From: Aedes albopictus | Lineage: Eukaryota; Arthropoda; Insecta; Diptera; Culicidae | DNA: 64,000 nucleotides | Reading direction: 5' to 3' | Assembly (NCBI RefSeq): GCF_035046485.1 | Contig: NC_085137.1 | Span: forward strand, 11,610,252 to 11,674,251 | In this document: positions 55,392-64,000 of the stretch, in pieces | Layout of the letters: every line of letters begins with the position of its first letter | How positions within the stretch are numbered: the first letter of the stretch is position 1 | Program-made: the position numbers and the translations under genes | The notes under the pieces: model-generated | The model's input: the letters and a program-made list of their open reading frames with translations, nothing else | Database searches by the model: none | Told to the model about the DNA's origin: nothing

Positions 55392-55870
55392 GTAGGTGTT
55401 ATTGTTTTGCAATTTAGGATATTTATTTATTTTCGGGATTCGGTCAATTCGGCACTCGGTGGTACGCTGCGCTGGCTAGCTGGCTGGTTGTCGAATGTTT
55501 TTAGTTTTATGTTTGGCGTAGTGGAAAATTTATTTCGGGTGGTCGCTTTTCTGTCGATGGTGACTCAATTGGCTATACCATTTTTGTTTACAGTGATGGA
55601 GCGGGTGAAGGCACTGGAAGGGTATAGTTTATTTTTATAACTAAATTTCGACCGTTTCTGTGCATGCTTTATTGTTATTGGAACAATTTATCATGAGTTT
55701 AAATGGGCTTCGATTCGTATAATGACGGATTTGGGAGCATTATAAGTGTCGACATTTTTTCTTTTTTTTTTGTATACGTTTCGTTGATAAAAAAAAATGT
55801 ATCGAAGCAACCCATGTGAAACATTTGTTGAACTGTAAATTTTTCTAGCACTGTTGGTGGTTTGAACAGC
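55392..55870 (+). other. probable start of first intron
   Basis: Sequence after the donor turns AT-rich. It holds the acceptor-like TTTTTGTTTACAG at about 55,582-55,594, and no other gene. Confidence 0.35.
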
Positions 55871-55872
55871 TT

Positions 55873-56084
55873 GGGTCTGGCACCCTTTGGGCAGGAGGAC
55901 TGATTTGGGCACTTGCTGCTATAACTCAGACAATTTTCAACCGATTGACTTGAATTTTCGAACATGATTAGATACTGTGAGTATCTGATCGTGTACCAAA
56001 AATTAGGTCAATCGTTTCAAAATTGTCTAAGTTATAGCAGCAAGTGCCCAAAATAGGTTTTCCTGCCCAAATGGTCTCAGACCC
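55873..56084. mobile_element. MITE, GGGTCTG family related to the 46.3-kb element
   Basis: Ends GGGTCTGGCACCCTTTGGGC and, inverted, GGGTCTGAGACCATTTGGGC. Arms run ~85 bp and contain TTGGGCACTTGCTGCTATAA, CTCAGACAATTTT and CGATTGAC, clearly related to the inner arm at 46.3 kb. Right flank TA, left flank TT. Confidence 0.75.
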
Positions 56085-56771
56085 TATGTATTCTTTACTA
56101 CACCATGATACCAAACCTCCAAAATGTTTTACAATTCTCAGGATACTTGACAGATCACACACAAGCAAGATAGACAAAAAATATTTTCTACTCTACCGAC
56201 CTTGTTGCTGTCCTCTTTTTGCTCGTGCTACCACTGTCAAGTAACCTAAAAACTGTCAAACGTTTTGGAGGTTAGGTTTAGTGGTGTAATAAAGAATTGT
56301 TTTAGAATTAGAAAGTAAAGGTAAGTTTTATAAGCCTGCAAATTTTCTTCAAGAAACACAAGTGAAGAGTTTTGGGTAGATCCCCAAACAGCTGGAACAA
56401 ACTCAGTTCAGGATAAAGCTTTCCCTTGTATGCATGATCAAAAATAATCGGTTGCATGAGAATAAGAGACAACTCCACGTGAGTAAGAATACTCAAACAA
56501 GAAACGAGTTTTATGAGTAACTGAGCTCATTCATAGTTATTATTTATCACAAAGCAAGCTGATCTAATGTAAATGAAGGTGACGCGAAGCATCTGAAAAT
56601 GCTCTTCAAATGTTTGCTCACTAAAAGAGATACCAAGAGAGAGATAACGCTCAAAGAAACCAATGAGAGTAAAGCATTAAACACGAAAAAAAAACGAATG
56701 CACACATCGCACGAGTAAATATTTCGCAACCATTAAAAAATATTTTATCGCTTTTGCTTATTTTATGAGTA
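56085..56771. other. AT-rich non-coding DNA
   Basis: No gene or repeat recognised. Confidence 0.5.
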
Positions 56772-56880
56772 GGGTAGCGAGCCACTTGGGCAGTGGCCGG
56801 TATTTTGGGCACTTTTCGCTATACCTCAGTCAATTCCGAACCAATTGATCTGAAATTTATATCAGTTTTCGGATGATCTA
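56772..56880. mobile_element. one-armed relic of the same MITE family
   Basis: After TA, GGGTAGCGAGCCACTTGGGC then TTTTGGGCACTTTTCGCTAT, CCTCAGTCAATTCCGAACC and AATTGATCTGAA match the left arm of the family. The right arm is missing and another inverted repeat starts soon after. Confidence 0.7.
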
Positions 56881-56945
56881 TTGAGGTAGGACCAATGTAG
56901 GACGATTAGCACTAGCATCTCGAACAATTAAAATAACTGGAAATG

Positions 56946-57206
56946 ATTTCTCGTGCTTAGTATCATATGGGCGTATCTACAATGTTCGACTTCTCTTTAT
57001 CGATTTTGTCTTTGGTTCTGTTTGCTGACCATTCGAATATTGGTCGTATTTAACGGAATAATCCAAAGTGAGAGTCGATGAAAAGATATCGATCATGGTA
57101 GATACGCCCTTATGATATTAAACGCGAGATTTATTGATCAAAGAGTAAATAATCGATGAAGAGAAATCGATCATTGTAGATACTTCAAAGTGCGTGATAT
57201 CATTTT
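56946..57206. mobile_element. inverted repeat with an extra third arm
   Basis: ATTTCTCGTGCTTAGTATCA...GGGCGTATCTAC (from 56946) pairs with the segment ending CGCGAGAT at 57130. A further diverged copy of the inner right arm (ATCGATGAAGAGAAATCGAT, CATTGTAGATAC) follows at 57,150-57,206, making a three-arm structure, possibly two overlapping MITE copies. Confidence 0.65.
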
Positions 57207-57835
57207 CAACAGTCGAAGAAGTTAAGCGAGTGCTACAGACAAGGATCCCACGAAACAGAACTAGCTGTATAACAGTTTCTTAAGCTATAGTTTGCCTATG
57301 AGTGGTTTGTTCCACTCTTGTGCAACAAAAAAGTTTGTTGGGATGCCACGTGTGGGGTGTGAGCAACGATACTGTCATTCCCCTTGCTTGCCCTTTCCCT
57401 AGCAAGCAACAGTGACAGCAAGCATCATGCCAGTGTGATGCTGGCTCATTGAGGAGTGGAGCTTTGGCGGAGTAAGTCGCCTTGATCGTTAGTCCTGTAC
57501 AATGCCAAGTGATTCTACTGTAGTTTGCTAAGAAGGCTGGGATCGGATTGTTCCGGTGAGTTACCCGATATTCACACCACGTATACAGATTTTTCTGTAA
57601 TCATGCAATTTTCCTTGCAGCTTAGCATAAAGTATGCTGTATGAAAAAATTGCAGATTTTTGGAAAATGATACAGATTCTACAGATTTTTTCTCGAAATA
57701 ATACAGTTTTTATACAGATCTTCGGCAAAAATGGTGATACAGGTTATATAGAATTATTTGCGAAAGGCATCGTTCTTGAACCACTCCAAACAAAGCCATA
57801 TGTTTATCCAGCAACTTTCTTACAGCATTTTTCTT
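57207..57835. other. unique non-coding DNA
   Basis: Single-copy-looking, with GCAAGC-rich words at 57,390-57,430. From about 57,590 to 57,730 ACAGATTTTT-like words recur (CAGATTTTTCT, CAGATTTTTGG, CAGATTTTTTC). No gene. Confidence 0.4.
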
Positions 57836-60721
57836 GAAATTTACTCAGAGATTCCAAAAGGAATTCCACCTGGAACTTCTTCAGTAGGTCAAAAGCTTCT
57901 GTATGAATTCCTCCAGGAATTTTAATATGAATTCATCCATAAAGTTTACCAACAATTCTTTCAGAGTTTTATAAGGTTCCTTGCAGCCTGTAAAGCAATA
58001 TTTTTGATATTTTGCTCCACTAATTCCATTAACACAATTATTCCCATAGGCATTCCTCCAATGATTCTGCCAGATATATCTTCAGAGGTTTTTTTTTGAA
58101 TCCCAGGATTTATTCGAGAGCTCTACCAAAAATTTATATAAGAGTTCTTACATAATCTTCACCAAAATTTCACCAGAAATAGAAATTCATAAAGATCACG
58201 AAATTTTCGGAGGTATTCTTTAAGAAATTTCTGAATCCTTCTAAAATTGAGAATTCTATAGGATTTCCTCCAGAAGTTTTAAAAATAAATTGTCAGGGAA
58301 TTCGTATAACAATATTTTAACAACAATTTCTCTGTTTCATAAATTTTCTTCGGTTTTTATCTAGGTATCTAGAAATAGTCAAGGCATTTATGATGAAATT
58401 TGTTTAACGATGTTCTTCAGATATTTTCCTGGAAATTGGGTTGAAAATTTTTGAGAAATATTTTCAAGAATCATTCCAGAGTTTTCTCAGGAATAATTCA
58501 AGAATTTTTTTTAGAAATTACTCCAGATATTCTCCAAAAACCCTACTAGGAATTTCACTTTGATTTTCTTCAAGAATATCTTTTGGAATTTCTTTAAAAA
58601 GTTGTCCAGAAATTGCGACAAAAATTCTTCCGTAAATATATAAGGGAATTTATATATTTTAAATTCCACCCAGAATTTATAATATTTTAGAGCATTAACA
58701 AATGCAGTTTTGTCATCACAAATAGAAATAATTCATGTTGAAACTTATACAGCATTTTTCTAGAAACTTTTCCTGGAATTTCTTAAGTAATTCTCTCACG
58801 AGTTATCCAATAATTTCAATAAAGTTCACCAGCAACTCTTCAAGTTAAGAAATATCTTGCACCTTTAAGACATATTTTATAATTTTGTTTGTGATTCTCT
58901 TGGTTTTCCTCCAAGAATTCCATTCATCCTTCGCTGAAGACATTCCTCCAGTTATTCATCCAGGGTTTTTCCACAAGTTTTTTTTTTCTGAAATTTCACT
59001 CAGAACCCCTCAGTATTTTTTTTTTTCTAAAATTCTTCCAAAAGTTGATTATAGGAGGTTCTCCCATAATCTTCGTGAATTTCTGAGGAGAACGCCTGAA
59101 GGATTTCTCAATAAATTAAGAATTTTGCAGTAATTCCTGATATTGCTAAAAGAAATTGCCAGAGAAATCCTCAAATAATTTCTCAAAGATAAGGATTTTT
59201 GCATAAATACTCTTTCTATGATTTTTCTAAGATACCTGTGTATTTCTGATGGAATTGCTTTAACAATTATCTCAAGGAATTTGTCCATAAATTTGTTTGG
59301 AAATCCCACCAAGTTTTATTTGAAAATGTAGAGAAATACATTCAGGAATTACTCGAATTTTTCGAGGAATTTCTCTATGAAACACTTCTAGGGATTTCAC
59401 TTTGGATACCTTCAAGCATTTCTCCAAAACAATGTAGGGTATGTGTGCCATCAGTAATCTCATGCTCCCATATTCATCCTATTCGAATACAAGCGATGGC
59501 GGCACCAATTGATTCCGGTTTTTTTTTGTTTTCATGGGTGCTCACTTCTAACAAAAAATACTTAAAAAAGAGCAAAACAAACAGCACTTTTTTTTGTTAT
59601 TCGTAGGATGAAAATGGGAGCCACATGCTTAATAAGGGAACCAATACCCTATCCAGAAATTGTTTTTTTTATTATTTTCAGGTATTACTTTTCTTTTTTA
59701 TCCTATCAAGAATTTTTATAAAAAAAATCCTCAAGAGTTTTTCAAGATTTGTTTTAGGAATCAGCCCATGAATTTTCCCTGAATATCTTCCAAAGTTGGT
59801 TTTAAAACTATGACGGAAATGGTTTCTTCAGAAGTTCGCCCAGGAATTATTCCAGGTTTTTTTAGTTTGTTCACATTGCTTGTATTTTTTCTAGATTTGT
59901 TCATGGAATCTCTCAGGATTTTTTTTTTCTGAAATCCATTAAGAAATTTATCCAAAAATTAGAACAAATATCTCTCTGTAAATGACCTAAGATGTTCTTA
60001 TCGGCTTGCCTCCATGCATTTTTTTAATTCCACTAAGATCTTCTTTAAAATTTCAATGAATTCCACTTGCAACTCTCTAGGTATTGCTCTAGAAATTGTT
60101 CCAAGTTTTTCTAGGAATTTCTTCAGAAATTTATCCAGAAATATTTCAAAGTGTAGATCCAGACATTTTTCAGAATTCCCTCCAAATTTTCTACCGGGTT
60201 TTCTTGTGCAAATCCTTCAGGAAGCCCAGCCGCAATTGTTTTGGCAAATTCTCTAGGGATTACTACATAAATTTTAAGAAAAAATCCATTAGTAATACCT
60301 GCCGGAAATGTTGCTATCCGATTCTTCAACAATTCAGTGCTTCCTTCTAAAATTTCCGCATGGCTTTCATCATGATTGTATCATGATACCTGTAAAAATC
60401 CATCACCGTTGTCTCCAAGTGCTCACTTGAAGATTTTATCAAGAATTCCATCAGCAGTTTCTACAAGACTTCTACGAGAAGTTTTCCTTCGAAATTTAGC
60501 TAGGAAATTTTTTGACAGTTTTCCCCCAAACTGCTCTTAGAAGTTGCATTCCAAATTTCTGTATAATTTTAACAATCATTTTTTTTATTTCACAGACATT
60601 TTTTTTTTCATTTTTTTTCATTCTTGTAAAAAATGCTCTAAAAATTTCTCCGAAAAACACTAGAAAAATTCTTCCAAAAAATATCATAACGCTCCAATGA
60701 GAAGTTTTAAATATAATATAT

Positions 60722-60989
60722 GAGGGGCCCAGATGCAAAGGGGTGTAAGTGACCATTTTGTCGATTTTGAGCTGAGCATATCATAAAATTCTTCAGATTT
60801 CAAGCTTTCAGGAACTTTTTTAAGATTGTTCCTGCGATAATTAGAAAAATTACAATAAATCGGAGAAATTGAGTTGATTTTGAAACTCCATACATTTTAT
60901 ATGGGATGAAAAATTATTGAAAAACTTTAAACCTTATTTACTCGAAAGTGGGTTTTTGTCACTTACACCCCTTTGCTTCTAACCCCCTC
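60722..60989. mobile_element. MITE with GAGGGG...GCAAAGGGGTGTAAGTGAC ends
   Basis: The left end GAGGGGCCCAGATGCAAAGG and the inverted right end GAGGGGGTTAGAAGCAAAGG agree, and both continue GGTGTAAGTGAC. ATAT on both sides (60718-60721 and 60990-60993) may be the target duplication. Interior is non-coding. Confidence 0.75.
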
Positions 60990-61179
60990 ATATGGTTTTT
61001 TCAAAATGATTTCCAGATTCTATAAAAAAAAAAAAAAAAAATTCCACGCAGTACGCTTATCAGAATTTTCTCATAATAATAAATATCCAGAGAACTATTC
61101 AATCATTTCTACAGGCAGTTCCATATCATTTCAGCAGGTTTTCTTCAAAGATATTGAGAGAGGACTCTATCAAAAATAA

Positions 61180-61310
61180 TTTCTTTTCTTTTCTTTTCGT
61201 TTCATTTTTTTTGTTTTCTTTCGTTTTTTTCCTTGCTTTACCTATTCTTTATTTTTCTTTTATTTTATTTTCGAACAGAAACTTTTCTTTTCTTTTCTTT
61301 TAACTCTTGC
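61180..61310. repeat. (TTTTC)n pyrimidine tract
   Basis: TTTCTTTTCTTTTCTTTTCG and similar T/C repeats, slightly degenerate. No splice-site AG|GT follows it. Confidence 0.75.
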
Positions 61311-61450
61311 AAAACCCTTGCCCTGTGCACATAATCTTTCAGTAATTTTCCAAAAGTTGTTTTCTTAATGCTTCCGTCTGCAGATTTCTTTGAGAATTTC
61401 TTTGGAATATTCCTCTGGAATTGTGTTTGGTTATGCTACTAAACTTCCAT

Positions 61451-63300
61451 CAACAATTATTTTAATATTTTATCACTTGGAATGACTGATGTCAAATCTC
61501 TGCTGAGAGTCTCAATTTGCTATTAAAAATTCTATCCACACCCCCTCGATTTTTACGACCGATAATTACTTTCACCCCCCATAACCCAGTATTTGTTTGG
61601 CTTTGTTTTCATTCCACATCGAGTACGCTATCAGCGAGCGCACGACGACGTTTTGCGACTTTTTCTGATATGAAACCTAGAGCAAAAAATATATACACAT
61701 TATAACTCAAATCTTATCTTACCGTGGCACTGCCGCCGCTGCTGAACTGTGAAGAAATCTGTGCCACAAGTCACCAGACCTAGCCCTTAACGGCGATTAA
61801 ACAGCCCCTCGCGCCCTCATTACCGTTGTCGTCGCCATCGCATCGAAAGGGACATTAAAAGGTAACATTATAAAATCTCAAAACACGCACCATTCATGCT
61901 AATTCTCGACACACGCCACCTGACGGGGTCTTTCTCCATACAGTCGGTTCTCGGTTGTGCCCCTCGAACTGCTACTCGTATGCGAGGGGTTGCAGTACGG
62001 CAGAGGTTCTCTACCGAGAACCTTTTGGAAGATGTTTTCAGAATGAAAATAACATTAATCTGATGTTATAATGATTACGATGAGGATGATGATAATCATA
62101 GAAGTGATAACGACAAAATTATAACATTTCATAGTATACCGGAAAGCGATTCAGTGATATCATAGTTATCAATATTGTCGTTATCTGTATGATTAACATT
62201 ATTTATAATAGTGATGCTGTCAGCTTTGGGAGATATATTTAGATGCATGTTTCTAATATCAATTGATAACTAAAATGATTGATCAGGGATGGGAAATATC
62301 ATAAAAATGTCATTTGGTTTAACTGATGATTTCTCTATCCCTAGTAAGAAATTTTTATCGACGACATCATTAATTCTCCATAACTGATCACTATTATAAA
62401 TTGATGATATAAACGGACGGAAATTGACACCGGAAGTGGTGGAATTTGAATAATGTCATGACATTTTTTTTTTTTCATGACATTCCGTGACATTTTCCAA
62501 CTTTTAAAGTGATAAGGCTGAGGCCGTGATAATGATGATAAAGATGATAGTGATGATGATGACGATAATAATGATATTCACTATTGTTTTCATTATAGTT
62601 ATCAACACTGGTATTCGTCCAGAAGCATTATATCTCAAATACGTAGAAATTACCTTCCCAAATCATTTGGGTAAACCTCTGCCAAGTTAACACCGCACAA
62701 GCGCCCACTTCGTCATACGTGTGTAGCCGCGAGAAAAGCCAAAAGCAATTATAATTAAACACATGATTATCACGCGGAAAACACATTCTCGCAACAATTG
62801 CGCCCAGTCACTCGGGATGTTCCAACTTCCCCATCGCGCCCGCTGGGCTCTTGTTATTACAGGTGTTTGTGTGTATGTATCGTCATCACCGGATCCGGAG
62901 TGCTGATGGAAATGGATCACATCCGGACCACCCACCTTGTCGCAATCGAGCTGAAGCCTGCGAGGATTATAAACGCCGCAGTAATCCTTATCGCAGAATC
63001 GTCGCCATTCTGCGAGTATGTATTGGAAGCATCCCTATTGGTATGCGAGGCGAAGCGAGCGTCTTCTAATTTACAGCAGCTTGGAACTCCTACTGCTGGC
63101 TGATGGGAAGGAGCCGGATCGGTCACCCGGCGGATTGTCCCATGCCTTCTCGATGGGTGGTAGTTAGACTACTACATAGAATCAGGTCGTTCGGTTCGCA
63201 TTTTCCCCCTAGCTCGCTCTCTCGCCACCGCCGCATAATAACAGGAGACGAACGCTGGCTGGCTGGTCGGCTGGTTGCGAGCGATATTGTGATTGTTATC
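61451..63300. promoter_or_regulatory. single-copy island with GATAA-rich segment
   Basis: Unique DNA, GC-richer at 61,700-62,010 and 62,700-63,300. Between 62,030 and 62,620 about ten GATAA/TTATC sites occur, partly within (GATGAT)n-like sequence. CTTATC/GATAAG also occurs near 62,511, 62,988 and 63,349. No ORF has a domain. Likely upstream regulatory DNA of the promoter at 63,314. Confidence 0.35.
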
Positions 63301-63313
63301 GCGCGAAAGCAGG

Positions 63314-63398
63314 TATAAAAGGGAATGGCATGCCAGGGGTTGGGAAATCCTTATCGGAATCGGAGAGGCACGCCATGAGTTACAGTTCTGCAGTGAGT
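63314..63398 (+). promoter_or_regulatory. strong TATA promoter with short possible coding exon
   Basis: TATAAAA at 63314-63320 in a GC-rich context (GCAGGTATAAAAGGG). A start site would fall near 63,344. ATG at 63375 opens MSYSSA and meets GCA|GTGAGT at 63393, a usable though non-consensus (A at -1) donor. Either a first exon with a six-codon start or an untranslated leader would fit. Confidence 0.4.
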
Positions 63399-63502
63399 AT
63401 TGGAGTTGGAAAAAAAATTACAGAAACTTGCTCGAGATGGCGCCAATATCCTTCATAAAGGATTTTATTGCTTTCTGCACACAACCTCTTCAAAACTTCC
63501 TC

Positions 63503-63779
63503 TACACAGATCGAAAAAAGAGTATAAAATTCTGTGACATATGATGCACATTATTGGAGCGTGGAATATCACAGAAGTTTACATGACATATCATGTAAAA
63601 GTCATAAAATATCATGTAAACTTCCATTATATGTGATGTAATTCAGCATGACTCTGTGTGTTTACATGACATATAACACAAATTTACATGATATATCATG
63701 TAAATCATCATAACACTAAGTTTACATGACTAAACTGAAGTTTACATGACGTGTAAATCTCATTATTTTTATCTGTGTA
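63503..63779. mobile_element. TA-flanked MITE, CACAGA...TCTGTG family, copy 2
   Basis: TA at 63503-63504 and 63778-63779 flank a 273-bp element with CACAGAT/ATCTGTG ends. The interior repeats TTTACATGA(C/T)ATATCATGTAAA-like palindromes at least four times. Relative of 43,932-44,226. Inserted ~110 bp downstream of the possible donor of the 63.3-kb exon. Confidence 0.8.
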
Positions 63780-64000
63780 GAGTATGTCCAGTTATTTTTG
63801 CAGAAGTTTGTCCAAATATTTCATTGTTTTCAAGTTTCCATTTTTTCCTTATTCATATTTTGATTTCCTCTTGTTCTTTTTTTGGGCATACCATAGAAAT
63901 TAGCTCAAAAATTTGTCAAGAAAATTTTCCAGACATTTGTACAAGAGTTTTCTACAAATTTGGAAATATATTTACAACTTTTTTTCCTGAAGTTTCATTA
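63780..64000. other. AT-rich non-coding DNA at window end
   Basis: No gene. Decayed minisatellite-like words (CAGAAGTTTGTCCAA) are faintly visible. Confidence 0.4.

Larger units (their letters stand above)
57840..61450. repeat. very degenerate GGAATTCC minisatellite
   Basis: About 3.6 kb in which CCTCCAGGAATT, CCAGAAATT and CTCAGGAATT-like words recur every 12-30 bp, diverged and AT-shifted. Orientation as at 23-26 kb. Interrupted by a MITE at 60,722-60,989 and, around 61,180-61,310, by a (TTTTC)n pyrimidine tract. The small ORFs inside are artefacts. Confidence 0.65.

Noticed and set aside
59640..59710. TTATTATTTTCAG followed by GTATTA as another recursive splice site
   Set aside because: The donor half (GTATTA) is poor and the region is decayed minisatellite.
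1..64000. Endogenous viral elements, common in Aedes genomes
   Set aside because: No open or broken frame resembling flavivirus, rhabdovirus or other viral proteins was recognised on either strand.

Overview
This is a eukaryotic, non-coding-dominated window, most likely from a mosquito of the genus Aedes (aegypti/albopictus type). The evidence is a dense load of tRNA-derived SINEs of mosquito type (one Feilai-like, with an 18-bp target duplication), decayed non-LTR retrotransposons, many short inverted-repeat elements (MITEs), very large fields of degenerate GGAATTCC minisatellite, and a few moderately GC-rich single-copy islands that look like promoters or enhancers. No bacterial-type genes, tRNA or rRNA genes, CRISPR arrays or viral insertions were recognised. 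Almost every long ORF is an artefact of 12- or 23-bp tandem repeats that lack stop codons.

Layout. 1-8 kb: a promoter-like CCAAT/TATA pair, AT-rich non-coding DNA, a piggyBac-like MITE, an antisense LINE endonuclease fragment (5.1-5.8 kb), a 144-bp tandem repeat and a MITE. 8.8-10.2 kb: a homogeneous 23-bp EcoRI-site satellite. 11.0 kb: a pyrimidine tract ending in CAG|GTGAGT, a candidate recursive splice site. 13.5-19 kb: a GGAATTCCTGGAG minisatellite field with a ~550-650-bp higher-order repeat. 19.1-20.1 kb: a TATGCGAT-rich element. 20.7-22.0 kb: a single-copy island with six GATAAG sites. 22-26.7 kb: the same minisatellite family in the opposite orientation, interrupted by SINEs and MITEs. 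27-32 kb: SINEs, a retroposon with a hexanucleotide tail, and unique DNA. 33.0-35.3 kb: a structurally complete short-LTR element (identical 112-bp LTRs, 5-bp target duplication, primer-binding-like site, polypurine tract, no polymerase gene). 36.8-43.9 kb: a second minisatellite (GTTTCAGGGG) that flips strand at two near-identical junctions, interrupted by MITEs, a SINE and a promoter-like island at 39.9-41.0 kb. 43.9-51.1 kb: MITEs, an RTE-like LINE scrap, a ~390-bp palindrome and a decayed LINE. 53.45-55.39 kb: the best gene evidence, a long 5' leader ending in a short coding start followed by a splice donor. 55.9-61.4 kb: MITEs and old minisatellite. 61.5-63.4 kb: a single-copy island ending in a TATA promoter. 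63.5 kb: another MITE.

How it fits together: the probable transcription signals recognised (promoters at ~40.2, ~53.5 and ~63.3 kb, a start-codon exon with donor at 55.39 kb, the recursive-splice candidate at 11.0 kb) all lie on the + strand. One reading is that the window covers the 5' portion and giant repeat-filled introns of one or more large + strand regulatory genes with alternative promoters. That is inference: no protein domain identifies the gene.
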